Made by a program: the position numbers and the translations under genes. This document shows, one piece after another, positions 47,874 to 60,965 of a stretch of DNA of 64,000 bases (the first letter of the stretch is position 1; each line of letters starts with the position of its first letter). The notes beneath the pieces were generated by a model that did no database searches, was not told where the DNA came from, and saw only the letters and a program-made list of their open reading frames with translations. This stretch comes from Undaria pinnatifida (taxonomy: Eukaryota; Sar; Phaeophyceae; Laminariales; Alariaceae): the NCBI GenBank assembly GCA_012845835.1, contig JABAKD010000016.1, positions 5,543,919-5,607,918 on the forward strand. The letters are read 5' to 3'.

Positions 47874-50800
47874 CGACGACCGGCAAGGCTAAGGCATGGG
47901 GTACCTCGAGACGAATGTGGACTGGAAATGCGAAATCGGAAGGCACGTCCCTGCTTCTTTTCGAGCAGGCAGGTGTTCTAAAAATAAGGTGTGTGGTCTG
48001 TGTCGCCAGCGAGACAATACTCAGTCTCCAGCAGGGCAAGCAGCGCTGTTTCAGTATCCCATCATAACCCCATCAAGTTCCCCACCTTACTCGTAGTGCG
48101 CACACACGCCTGATGAAATGTTACTACAGCTAGTGGGTGACGCAGTTTGTTGAGCAGACGAAGAGCGTTTCATTTTATTGAAATTTATCATGATATCTCG
48201 CATCTCCTCTCTCCGGTATCTCCGATGATCTCCTAAGATCTACGGTCGAGTATCTCCGAAAGAAGAGACGAACTCTCAAACCAATGATTACGGTCTAATT
48301 TTTTACCCGTCAAGCACCAACATCTTTGCTCCATCAAAACTGCACCGGGTCCCATCCTTGTTTGTGGGGACAAACATATTGGAATTAGTATAGAATGAGT
48401 TATTCACTCCCAATACGGGGAAAGAACACTTTTGATTATATACTTTAAAAGCAGAAAGATCGGCAGTTTGTTGGAAATCACATAAAGGTATAAAAGTTGA
48501 GGGTCTACCCTTCCTTGTCCCATCAAGACCTACCACCTCACGATTGGTGGGTGGTGCATGAGAGGACAGTGCGGGCGCGTGTGGGAGTAGTGTCATCAAT
48601 AGTAGTGCTAGACTATCCGTCCGTCGAGGATATAAACAACTCCGTCAAGCAGAACGTCAATATATAACAGTTTTAGTCCATCCGTCCGTCAACCGTCAAG
48701 AGTCTCGTCAAGTTACATATTTGACACGTGGACCCCAGTGGTTGACCGCTGACGATCCCCGGTTTGGGCTGTTCGGTCGTTCCGCCTCATCCGGCAGTGC
48801 CGCATTCTGTGGTTCCACAGCAGTTCGATTCCGTCGCTCGCAACTTGCAGACTGCACCACCACTGCTGCTGCTGCCGTGGTTTGCCGTTTACCGTTGGGC
48901 TATTATGCCACCAGTTGCCTGTTTGATCGCATATGCATGTACTACTGCTAGCAGCTGCTGCTGCTGTCTGATAGATACTCGATACTCGTACCGTTCACGA
49001 GGAGTCTCAAAAAACGTAAACGATGTTTTCAGTGCCAGGTACCTTTTTTTTCAACACTTCTATTAATACCTTCCAGCTTCTGAACAAGCCGTGGTCACAG
49101 GTGTCATTCGTGTTTCCCCCCGGTTCTTGCCTTCAATTTTCATCGCGCATAGGGTTCAGCAATCCCACTACTCGTCGATTGTTCATCGAGTGTTGCTAAC
49201 TCACGCTCTCGCGTTTTCCGCAAGTCCACGTGTGCACAAGAAAAAGTCTCCACGAATTTATACGAGTAGACTATGCACTCGGGGGGATTCGAACTCACGA
49301 AACTGACCTATACCACGCTCGAGGATAACCTGATACGCCACCGGGGGGCGACCGGAAGTACCTACCTGATACGCCACCGGGGCGACCGGCAGTACCTACC
49401 TTGCCCCTGGGAGCCTGGCGTGTGCACTCGTACGCGCTACCTGGTATGTACGAAAGACAGGAAGATAAGTTGTTGCAGTCGTATCGAACCTGGGATACCC
49501 AAATACCCAAATCCCTCACGCCTACGAGTACGATGGTACGATTATGAAGCAGGAAGAAAGTATAACACTGATCCGCCGTTGACCCATAGTCAACTAAACT
49601 GAGGGGGGTATGTTTTCGGTGTGCCAGATATATACCTGGCACCAGTATTAGTCTAACATTAGTAGTAGACAGTTAAATGATGCTATCAACAGTACAGCTG
49701 CAGCAGAGCCTTATCTTCCATGAAATCACATGATACACATTATCAACCACACATCACACACACGTCGTATGAGCGATCGAAATTATCACACCAACTCTCA
49801 GCTCAGCTTGTACAATATAAGAGTTTCGACGTTTGTTTCGAGGACACCTCTCTGGATCTGTCACGCACCGCTGATTGAGAGGTGTCTTTGAGTTCAAACT
49901 TTCACAAAAAATCGAAAACATGACCGGCGAGAAAAAAGCAACCGTGAAAAAGGTAAAACGCGAAACGAGAGCGTGGTACCTGGTAGGTAAAGTCCTCTCA
50001 TCTTGTAATCTGAGAACATGACAGGTGCATGTCATAGGTGGCGGAACTGCCCACCAGGGTGTAGGAGGTTGTAGACAGACTTTCTGGGTTCGTAGCGGTA
50101 TACCTGCGTGCGGTATATCCCATATTTCTCTCAACTCCGCATGTGTGCGTTTTTTCAAAGTAAACTGTTATTTCCACTCATAACCATTCATCGACATCCA
50201 GCACACACCGAGTGCTCGCCACAATATTGATGCCTCAGTGTCAGTGTCGATGCCTCATCCTATAAGAGAGAGAAAACCTCTGAGGTCACTAAACACTAAT
50301 ATTAATAGCCATCACAATTGCAGTGAAGGGATCTGGCCACGCAATGCCAAACGAGTATACTACTGACAGCAGTGTGCCACCGGGGCATTTTATGGTATGT
50401 ATGATCATGATGCAACGCCCTTCGCTCCGCGGGCGGCAATCGTCGCCCGATACGCTCGATCAACAAGGGAATTTACCTTGGGGCACGACAAATTATGTGA
50501 ATGAAACGAACAGAGGTCCACGATAAATTGTAGGTGCAAACTGGCGACTTTGATAATGCTAAGTGTGCCGCCGCCATGCTCCAGGGAAACAGTCAGCGGA
50601 CGTCACATGCATGAGTGTTATACCGTGTGCGCCTCGCATCTTGCTTTAAGTACTCGCGATGTTGTACATACGTCTGTCTCCAAGTTTGTGGCTAAAGGGC
50701 TTTTTTTGTTTCTCTCTGGGCTGACGAATCGGCACGGACACTGAGTGTGCTGGATGTCCATGGGGGCGAAAAATCCAAGTTATGACTTGTCCGTTGGTGG

Positions 50801-51825
50801 CTTTTTAAGTTATTACCAGTATTATTACGCATTTACCCCAACATCAACAACAAACAGAAAAAAGGACATACCTGGTACAAAATAATCGTACATACACGGC
50901 GGTGGCTTTCGGCGAAACAGCAAAACCCTTCTTCTGCTAGCTTGCGTTGTCGCACTCTGCTGTCTGATCGACACCAACATGGAGCCGTATGTGCGTACTT
51001 TGCTGCTCTGTGCAGGGCCGATCGCAGGTTGTTCTGCTGTGCTTGCAGTACGTAGATGCTGTGGCTGTCGGAGCTTGGTTTGTGCCTTAGTGTTCGTGGC
51101 GGCGTGCCTAGAAGAAGCAGGTTCGCAAACAAGAAACAGGGAACAAAGGAAAATAGAAAATAGGAAAAAGCAAAAAGGGTCGTTCCAAGTCGTTCCGGGG
51201 AAAAAAACATCCTGTAGGCAATCAAGAGCTGGGCGAGGATGGCTGAGGAGAGGTGGGAGAATACACCGAGAGCGACCTTCGGAAGCCCTGACACCTGAGT
51301 GAGCGGTTCTACATTATGCCCTGCCCAATAATACCACTAGACTATAGGCACCGCAGATCTAGCGCCACGGGCGACTGCTTTTTCACATTATAATTGCGTT
51401 TCCCCGTCGAGTTGAGAGCCGTGTGAGAGGCCAGACATCTGCTAAATTAAATAAGGGTGGCCTCCGATGGGGGGGACGGCATGACGGCGGGGCTCTGCGT
51501 TTGCAAATCGCCAGTTTGCGTACAATCAACACTGGACACCACGTTCGCTTCACATAAGTTTGTTCTATTTTTATATCCTGAGCGAGAGTAGCCCCCGCCA
51601 TGGTCTGTCGTTCATCCGCACAAGGGCTATCATAGCAGATGGCGAACGACGATAAACCCACGCATATGCCGTTGAATCTGTCGCTCGCAGTGCCCTAGAT
51701 CGGTGTCCAGACGTGTTCGTCACACCACATTATACCCAAGGTAGAGCTGTCGGAGATCACAGGCCTCAGGTTTTATCAACTCTATGGTACCTGTTATTAT
51801 AGTATTAGACGATTACTAGGACAAC
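47874..51825. other. Upstream intergenic region
   Basis: No further gene recognised. Presumably holds the myosin promoter, but no TATA or initiator could be called. Contains SINE copy 3, an ACAAACTACTTGGAATTAG-type copy at 48368 and a diverged foldback arm at 50410-50560. The 153-residue minus-strand open frame at 50833-51294 has no recognisable domain. Confidence 0.5.
49050..49350 (-). mobile_element. tRNA-derived SINE, copy 3
   Basis: Same order as copy 2, with intact A and B boxes (GAGTTCGAATCC on the minus strand). It lies about 1.2 kb upstream of the myosin start. A tandem piece of the head (GATACGCCACCGGGG) repeats at 49332-49382. Confidence 0.9.
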
Positions 51826-51829
51826 GGGA

Positions 51830-52292
51830 AATCCCCAGGCATGGACTTTGAAAACTGTGCGCGCACGTGAAACTGTGCCTACTACTGTAAACTATTACTA
51901 CTGATAATAAGACCGGGCTTCTGCACGAAATCCCCAAGCGCAAGCCGGTCCTCCCTGTTAAACTCTGTCTACTGCTGTAGACTAATATTACAGTAGGACC
52001 GGCCTTCTTCTGCAGGAAGTCGCCGGGCGTCACCCAGACATCCTGCGTGGCGAACTGTCTGTGTGCTGTAGACTTACTACTAGGACCGGACCTCTGCAGG
52101 AGATTCCCATGCGTAAGCCAGCCCTTCCTCTCCGTACTGTGTCTACTCTAGACTATTATATAGACTGTGCAGGCAATCCATTCTGTGCCTAGACAATATG
52201 AGGACCGTATAGGCAACACAACAAACTGTGTCTAGACTAGCGTTAGGACCGGCTTTCTGCAGGAAAACCCCACGCGTAACCTAACCCTCCCT
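51830..52292. repeat. About 100-bp tandem array
   Basis: Four to six degenerate units share TGTCTACTGCTGTAGACT, TAGGACCGG, CTTCTGCAGGAAATCCCC and CGCAAGCC. It ends about 130 bp before the LTR element. Confidence 0.8.
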
Positions 52293-53267
52293 CGCCGTCG
52301 ACCTCAGTGAGGCTACTGGTCGCGGTGGGACAGTTTGTGAGAGTCGTTTCTGGGTCATCGATCGTCCCTCCGCCGTCCACTCCGTCCACTCCCGGCACGT
52401 CCTTGACGAAACCGATCGCATGTTAAATATATTAGGGCGTGAACACCTAAATCTCTGATTAATGTTCATCGCGCCACTGCTGTTGCCTGGGGCAGCAGTA
52501 GTTAGCACCAGTACTGCTATACCAAAGGAGAGCAGGTAGCTGTAGCCGAGGGAAGCAATACGTAGCACTACTGTAATACTGCTGTAAACAGGGAGCAGCA
52601 GTCACGATACGTAACGAAGTACCACTCGGTAGCTTCGGGATCGCGACGAGTCAAGAAGCAAGTTTACCCGAGCTACAACCGGCCAGAACTGGGATCGGCT
52701 AACCGCTATTCGTCGGCCAACGTAGGTAGCACTGGTTCTGCCAATAGCGTGTTGCAGTAGCTGAGCACAACAGTAGCATCGGTGATGTTGTAGGCAGCAA
52801 TGGAAAAACACGGTGCGTTACGTTACGGTTCGACTAAGATGCGGCGTAACTACGAGGATCCCGACGAGTTGTGTTTCGTTGTTTTTCGTTTGTTTTTGTA
52901 CACGGGGTCCTTCAAGTACTATTGTTGTAGCAAACGAATGATCAGGGTCTGAGTAGCTACGAGAGAGAGCGTGGGCGTGCCCCACCCTCTCTCACTCCTC
53001 TCACCACCACCTCTAGACTCAGATGTCTATTGTTTTCTAAGTTTGATTGCCCAACAAGCGGCCCTTCTACAAAACATCACTCTTCTGGGTTTTTTTATCA
53101 TCGGTGGATCATCTTTGTCCAACACCAGCATGGCAGCATGCTGCTGCCTGTGCCCGCCTGTGCGACCACCTGTCAAGCGTGAAACGACTATACCTGAATA
53201 GGTTATGAGCCTCGGTCTACAGCAAGGTGCACACATCTAAGGATTTTCGAGACGACGTCCACGAGGG

Positions 53268-53697
53268 TGTTCGATATAGCTTGTCTCAACGAACAAAGTA
53301 GGAACAACGATGGTCACGAAGGATCGTCCGACGGGGTATTGTCGGATTACCCGACGGTGCATTGCGGAATATTATAGCTTGGGAAGGACACGTGGAATAG
53401 TCCCGAAGGTCCTTGTAGACTGTTCCTGGAACCAATCTAGGAACACGTGGAAATATGAGAATGTAGCACCTGTAGTATTTGGGAATTTGGGGCGTTGAGA
53501 ATATTGCCTGGTGTGGAGCGAGATGGCTTCGCCCACTCGCCTCACTCCATCTCTTTCCCTCTTATCAGCATCCGGGACCAGCTAATAAAGACATCTATAT
53601 ACCATCTTCTTCACACTGTGTGTTGCAGTGAAGCTCGCGCCCTGAGACTGGGCTGCTGGGAGCACATTATTCTTCGCATAACCGATTTAATCCAACA
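53268..53697 (+). repeat. Copia 5' LTR
   Basis: Starts TGTTCGATATAGC, ends ATCCAACA. Preceded by GAGGG. Confidence 0.95.
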
Positions 53698-56600
53698 CGT
53701 TAACGTGCTTTACGTTTGAATCGGAACAATGCCTGGAAGTGAGCATGACCAAGAGGAGGCCGGCTCACAAGAAGAAATGATGGTCTTGCTGAGATCATTG
53801 GTATCCCGACAAGATCGACTGGAAGAGCGGATGGCCAGCGACCGGGGCCGTGGAGAGGCCCAGTCCAACCCTGGCAGGGAACGCCAAGATGGAGTCGTAA
53901 CCGGTGGGAACTTGCAAGCCCCTGGTGGTGGTGTACACGTAGACGAGATTAGGTATGACGAATCCGTTGAGAGTTCAGGTGTAAATGTAGGCCCTCGTGA
54001 ATTCAGTAGTATAAAGCAGGCAGTCCCCAAATTCAGCGGTAAACCTGAGGAATTCCCCGTATGGAATAAGCGGTTCGAAGCGTTCGTATCGATGAGTGGG
54101 TGTTTGGGTTCTATGCTTACAGACATAGAGGTAGCTGTAGGTGACACAACCAAAGACACGCAATACTTTATTTCGCAAGGTTTGAGCCGTCCACACATCA
54201 AGAATGCGCGGGTTGCATGGATATGTCTGACTGAGAGCATGACTGATACTGACCTATTAGACAGAGTGTTTGCCAGGCAATCGCCAAGCGGTGCTTGGAG
54301 AATGCTTCGGGATTGGTTTCTTCCGAAATCAGTTGCCACACAGGTCAAATGGGCGTACGCGTTTGATGCAGTGAAAATGGAGAAGGGTGAGGAGCCCATG
54401 AAATTCTTCAGTCGCGTAGACAAGATTGTTGGTACTCTTGCTTCGCTTGGTGTGCCGAAATCAGAAGGAGAGGTGAACCGCAAACTGGTACGAGTTCTTA
54501 CAGCTGACTACGAGATAGAACAACGCACGCTCTTGTACCGCGATGAAATCACCCGAGCTGAAATAGAGAGCATTGTCAGGCAGAGGCACCTGAGACTTCC
54601 CGTGCCAAAAGGAAAGAACGTGGGTCAGGCACTGTTTTCGAATGGTGCTGCCCGAGGTGGCCGCGGAGGTGGGCGTGGAGGTAACCGTGGAGGTGGTCGC
54701 GGATCCAACCGTAACAATGTTAGGTCGCGAAACAAGGAATCAGCGAATGCTGATGCTAGCCAGGGTAGCGAAGGTAGAGGCAGCCCCCCCACCCCCAAGC
54801 AGACCATCCCCCAATCAGAGTATGATAAGGTGAAGGGTAAGTGTATCCGTTGCTTGGAACCCGAACACATGTGGTACCAGTGCAAGGCTCGTGTCACCCC
54901 GGCTTCGGAGAGGACGTCTGGCGAAGGTGCACAGGAACAGAACAACAGTGGTGAGACTGTGTGCTGTCTTGCGAATGCTATGTTTAGCCGTAGTGATGAC
55001 TCGTGTACTGAGGAACGTAGTGAGAGCATAACAGAGAGCTTAGCTGAGAAATGGATAGCAGACAGTGGTGCTTCATTTCACATGACTCATTCGGCTGACC
55101 TGTTGAGTGACGTACGACTGTGCGACGACAAGGTTAGGATCGGTGACAACCACCTGATCGACGTCGTGGGGTATGGCACGCTGACTGTAGTCTTCCCCGG
55201 AGATCTAACTGTTAAACTGTTAGATGTGGCATACATGCCGGACTTGGCGTTCAATTTGTTTTCGCTAATGGCCGCGCATAAGCAGGGAGTAGGATTCATG
55301 ACCGAGGATGAGGGCTTGTGCATTTCTCTAGCTTGTGCATTTCTCTTTTCGATGGACGGTTGAGATTCGAGGGTGATGGATCTAGTTACTCCAACTTCGC
55401 TTGCAGGATAGAGCCAGACAATGGCTATGTGCCGTTTCCCCTATTGACACCCGACCCCGCTGAGAACCGAGGGGAGACTGGTTGCGATTTTCCCCTGGCG
55501 TTTCCCGTGCTTGCCCCCGGTAGCGCTGCTTCTGCTGAGACTGCTGTAGATATCAACATCTTCCACTGCGTGCATGGCCACTCTAACGAACTACTGCTGA
55601 GAGAGACCGCAAAGGCACTTGGTGTAGAACTGTTAGGGACGCTAAGACCCTGTACTGGCTGTTCTATGGCGAAAGGTTACCGCAAACCAATCCCCAGCAG
55701 TACTAAGTCACGCGCGCCAGAGAAGTTAGGACGGGTCTTTGTTGATCTAAGTGGCCCTAAGAGAACCCCTTCTCTGTTGGGTAAGAGGTATGTCATGCTA
55801 GTGAAGGATGACTTCTCTCGCTACGCCTGGGTATATTTTCTGAAGCACAAATCGGATGCAGCAGACGCGTTTAGGAAGTTTTTGGCTGATGTGCGCGCCG
55901 ACGGTGTCCCCTCGAAGGTTGAGATTGTAAGGTCTGACAACGGTGGGGAATTCTTTGGTGGGGAGTTTGGAGAGGTGTGCAAACAGTTTTGCATCAAGCA
56001 GGAATTCACCAACGCGGACAGCCCAAAGCAGAACGGTGTTGTCGAGAGAGCGCTAGGCATCATTCAGAACGCAGCGCTTGCTGCGTGCATCCAAGCCCCT
56101 ATCATTTTCCCGCTCGTTCAACTACCGCCGACTGAATCCCTGTGGGCGGAAGCGGTGCACTGGTCTTGTGACGCCTTGAACCACACCGCAACCACTGCCA
56201 ACCCCGGCAACAAGTCTCCGCATGAGATGTGGCATGGAGCTGCCGCACCTGCCTCGCCACACCCGTTCCTTCGCCCAGCGTACTGCCGCTGGAACCGCCC
56301 GTCCAAGTCGTCACCCCGGGCCGAGAGCTGCTTTTACCTCGGGCCGGGCATCGACCACCCAAGTGACTCTTTGCGGATGCTCACGCGGGGGAACAGGGTG
56401 GTGGAGACTCGAGATGTGACCTGGGAGGCAACGCTTGATGTGGGAGCGGTACTATCCCAGCTGCCGGAGGTACCGGAACAGGGAGGGACGCAGGGGCTAG
56501 AAGATGCGCCAGAGCTGGGAGGGACGGAGGACTTTGTCTCCGCCCCGACGACTCCACTGCCGGTTTTGGGGAGGGGAATTCCTCACCAACTCCGTGCGGT

Positions 56601-58648
56601 GTCCCCGATGACGCCAGCGGTGTCTCCGATACCGCAAGCTGGCGACGAGTTTCGCGCCGAAGATGTGGAGCCGAACGATACATCAGCGGTCAGCAGCGAA
56701 TTATCTGACAGCGACTCTTCGTCTCAGGATGGAAGCGACGCGTCGGCCTCTGACGATGAAGCTCCAACCCCCACGGCGGTCCGGACTGCTGCACGCCAAC
56801 TTGGAGCGCACATGTCAGGACCGGGCGATGGTGAAGAGATTCGGGAGGGACGTACGAGAGCGCAGACCAGGGCGCTCAATCGGGAAGCGGCAGCAGGACT
56901 GATTAGTGCGATCGGGCCCTGTGAAGGAGGCCGTGTGTTCCAGGCGCTACTGGCGGCGAATGAAGCGGAGTGTGAGAAGACGAAGTTGCCGGATTGCCTT
57001 GTCAAAGAGGCTGAACCGGAACCAACGTCATACACCGCAGCTCGTAAGTCGAAGCATTCGGACGTTTGGATGGACGCGATGAGATCGGAGTTTGATGGAC
57101 TCGAAGCTGCTGGAACGTTTGTGGAGGTTTCTGAACTTCCCGCCAGTAACAATATCGTAGAGTCAAAGTGGCTCTTGAAGTGGAAGAGCGACGCGCACGG
57201 CATGATTGATAGAGCTAAGGCACGGTTGGTAGCTAAGGGCTATAGTCAGGTAGAGGGAGTTGACTACTTCGAGACTTTTGCCCCCACTGCCTCGACCACG
57301 TCTAACAGACTCATTGCAGCAATGGCGTGCAAGCTTGATTGGGACTTGAGACACTTGGACGTTGACCAGGCCTTTATTCAGGCAGAGTTGGATACCGAGA
57401 TTTTCTTGAGACTTCCTCGCGGTTGTGGCGAGATGTCCGGTAAGGTAGTCCTACTCAACAAAGCCCTTTACGGGCTGAAGCAGAGTGGCCGCTCATGGTA
57501 CAAGCTACTGTCGTCAACCCTAGTAGAGTGTGGGTTTGAGCAGTGCTTGGTAGACCCGTGCGTGTTTCGACTAATGTTGAATGACGCGGTTGTGGCGATG
57601 CTGGTGGTCCACGTGGACGACATCAAGATCGCAGCGACCAAGGGGGTGACGGATTCGGTAGTAGCTGATCTCAATAAGAGATTCCCTACAAAACATCTGG
57701 GCGAGGTTACGTGGTACATGGGTAGCGAGTACAGGAGGGATCGTGAGAAGGGAACCTTGGAGATTTCACAGACTCAGTTCATCCGAAACGTTGTCGACCG
57801 TTTCGGTATCACTAAGACCAGCCCCATCCCCGCTTCACCGTCGTTGGACCTCAGGTACGTGAGTGATGAGGAACCTGTGGTGGACGCGAATTTCCGTGAA
57901 ATTGTGGGGAGTTTGATGTGGATTGCGAACCAGACGAGACCTGACATCTCAAACGCAGTGCGAGCGATTGCGCGGTTCTCGCACGATCCTAAGGAAGTAC
58001 ACGTGAAGGCTGCTAGGAAGGTTCTCGAGTACTTGAGCGCTACAGCCCACTTGGGCTTGACTTTCAGGAAAGAGAGTAAGTTGGGGGATGTACAGTTGGA
58101 ATACGACCTAGAGACGTACGTAGACGCAGACTACGCCCACAAGGCCGAGGACAGGCGTTCGGTATCTGGTGTAGCTGTTTGCTGCGGAGGAACGCTCGTA
58201 TCTTGGTTTTCTAGGACGCAGAAATGCGTTACGCTCTCCACCACTGAGGCCGAGTACGTAGCGATGGCCGACGGGGTGAAGGAGGCCCTGTACGTGCGAG
58301 GAGTCTTGGTTTTCTTGATGCCTAGTCTTGGATCGCCGAGCATTGGAGTGTTTGAAGACAACAAAGGGGCGATTGACTTGGCCAAAAACCCACTGAGTTC
58401 GTCAAACAGCAAGCACATCGATGTGAGGTACCACTTCCTGCGCGAGTTGGTGGGAAAAAGAGATTTATGCGTCAAGTACTTAAGGACGGAGGATCAACAT
58501 GCGGACATTCTCACCAAGGCGATTGCTCGTGAGAGTTTTGAGAAACACCGTGACTTTTTGTTGGGGATATAAGTTTTCCGTCGTAAATTGCTTTTGGGAG
58601 TTGCCAGTGTTGTTGGAGGCTTGTTAGTTGATCCAGCGCCAGGGAGGG

Positions 58649-59078
58649 TGTTCGATATAGCTTGTCTCAACGAACAAAGTAGGAACAACGATGGTCACGA
58701 AGGATCGTCCGACAGGGTATTGTCGGATTACCCGACGGTGCATTGCGGAATATTATAGCTTGGGAAGGACACGTGGAATAGTCCCGAAGGTCCTTGTAGA
58801 CTGTTCCTGGAACCAATCTAGGAACACGTGGAAATATGAGAATGTAGCACCTGTAGTATTTGGGAATTTGGGGCGTTGAGAATATTGCCTGGTGTGGAGC
58901 GAGATGGCTTCGCCCACTCGCCTCACTCCATCTCTTTCCCTCTTATCAGCATCCGGGACCAGCTAATAAAGACATCTATATACCATCTTCTTCACACTGT
59001 GTGTTGCAGTGAAGCTCGCGCCCTGAGACTGGGCTGCTGGGAGCACATTATTCTTCGCATAACCGATTTAATCCAACA
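58649..59078 (+). repeat. Copia 3' LTR
   Basis: Same 430 bp as the 5' LTR with about one difference. Preceded by a purine-rich tract (AGGGAGGG) and followed by GAGGG. Confidence 0.95.
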
Positions 59079-59199
59079 GAGGGATCCTAACTGAGAGCTG
59101 GCCTGGGCAGGGGTTGAAATCGAACAAAAAAAAAAGAAAAGTGAGTTTACGTCAACACTGCACGACTACGTACGAGTACGAGTACGAGTAAGGCATCTA

Positions 59200-59520
59200 T
59201 CTGCCAATCGGTGTACTGCTCGTCAGGATAGCAACACATAGCGCGTCGATTCACTCTGTCGGGGCGTGCGTGTGGTTGCGCTTGCGATTTTACCAGATCG
59301 AGTGTCACAGTATCTGGTGACAACAGTTTACTCGGGCTGGTAGGAACTGCACTACATCCGAACGCCGGCTCGTCATCGTCAGGATAGGAGTGCATAGCGC
59401 GTCGATTCATACTGTGTCGGGGCGTGTGTGTGGTTGCGTTTGCGATCCTATCGGGTCGAGTGATAAAACATCTGGTAACAACAGGTGGCTCGGGGCGATG
59501 GAAATTGCACTACATCCAAA
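59200..59520. repeat. About 170-bp tandem duplication inside outer LTR element
   Basis: GTCAGGATAG, then CATAGCGCGTCGATTCA and CGGGGCGTG occur twice (from about 59224 and 59386). Confidence 0.8.
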
Positions 59521-59629
59521 CGTCCGCTTCTAACAACTGCAGCGACAGACCGCAAAAGGCGTAATTGCGGCTAACGCCAACACCAACTGTAGCAAAAGAA
59601 AATACCTAGAAAAGGCTAATCACCAGTTG

Positions 59630-60110
59630 AAGGCGAATTTGAATATAAACCCGCAATATACTGTTGCGGTAAACGAAGAGAGTCAAAGCTAATCACAGCT
59701 GAAGGCGAATTCGAGAAAAAAAAAAAACCCGTAATGTACTGTTGCGGTAAAAGAAGAGAGTCCAAGCTAATCACAGTGGGAGGCGAATTCGAAAATAAAC
59801 CCGCAATATACTGATGCGGTAAACGAAGAGAGCCCAAGCTAATCACAGTGGGAGGCGAATTTGGAAGCAAACCCGTAACATATACTGTTGCGGTAAAAGA
59901 AGAGAGTCCAAGCTAATCACAGTGGGAGGCGAATTTGATAACAAACCCGTGACAGACTGTTGCGGTAAAAGAAGAGAGCCCAAGCTAATCACAGTGGGAG
60001 GCCAATTCGGAAGCAAACCCGTAATATACTGTTGTTGCGGTAAAAGAAGAGAGCCCAAGCTAATCACAGTGGGAGGCAAATTCGAAAATATACCCGCAAT
60101 ATAATACCGT
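59630..60110. repeat. About 60-70 bp tandem array inside outer LTR element
   Basis: Seven or so units of GCTAATCACAGTGGGAGGCG, then ACCCGYAATATACTGTTGCG and AAAGAAGAGAG. Confidence 0.9.
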
Positions 60111-60759
60111 TGCGGTGTAAAAAAAAAAAAAAAAAGGAAAAAAAAGAAAGAAGTCATAACAACAATCAAAAGGAGGATGGAAAACTACAGCGAAGTAAGG
60201 CTAGTAGCCAAACGCCTCCCTCGTTCGATGGGGAGAACGAGCGCGCATACCGCGGCTGGGAGGTACGGGTCCAGGTCCACTTCAGCGAATCGACCTCTCC
60301 TATCCACAACATACTCACGGGACATAAAGATGAGTCGGCAGCAACCTGGTTCGAGTGGCAGCGCAGCAACACCAACGTTTACATTACCCTCTTACTATCT
60401 ACGAACGGGGGAGATACAGCTGCGCTGGCGCTGTTTCGCCTGACCCCCGACGACTGAAAAGCCGTTCGAAGGGGGAGAAAAGGATGAAATTTCGAACAAC
60501 TTTCCAGACGTCATGCAGCTAACTACCAGAGGCGGTCCATTGGAGAGCAGCGTCGACAAGGGGATCGGAGCCTGGAACAGCTCTACAGCCTAGGTACATG
60601 TTCTTCAGCGGGAACTACTACTGCTGAGATTACCGCAACTACTCCGCGTTTTACGTATACTACTACTCGATCAAGACACGGAGTAAGCGTCGTCGTCACC
60701 ACCACCATCATCATCATCGTCATCATCGGCATCATTGTCATCACACACCGAGTGTACAG

Positions 60760-60965
60760 CAACGACTGGTACAGCAACGACTGGTACAGCAACGACTGGT
60801 ACAGCAACGACTGGTACAGCAACGGTTGGTACAGCAACGACTGGTACAGCAACGACTGGTACAACAGCGACTGGTACAGCAACGACTGGTACAGCAACAA
60901 CTCGTACAGCAACGACTGATACACCAACGACTGGTTTGGTACAGCAACGACTCGTACGGCAAGGG
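60760..60965. repeat. 15-bp minisatellite inside outer LTR element
   Basis: About 13 units of ACGACTGGTACAGCA. All length changes seen are close to multiples of three, and it stays open in several frames. No function is inferred from that. Confidence 0.9.

Larger units (their letters stand above)
53268..59078 (+). mobile_element. Copia (Ty1/Pseudoviridae-type) LTR retrotransposon
   Basis: 5811 bp, bounded by 430-bp LTRs that start TG and end CA, and by a GAGGG target duplication on both sides. Parts in order: capsid/gag region with an RGG-rich stretch and a C-x2-C-x4-H-x4-C zinc knuckle, aspartic protease (DSGA), integrase with its H-H/C-C lead and catalytic region, reverse transcriptase and RNase H. 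Protease-integrase-RT-RNase H is the Copia order. The LTRs differ at about one site by eye, so insertion is recent. It looks nearly whole, with at most about one break; the interior reads as two adjoining open frames, which some families use naturally. Confidence 0.95.

Noticed and set aside
50833-51294. 153-codon minus-strand open frame upstream of the myosin gene
   Set aside because: No domain, no splice partner and ordinary composition; kept only as a note in the intergenic entry.
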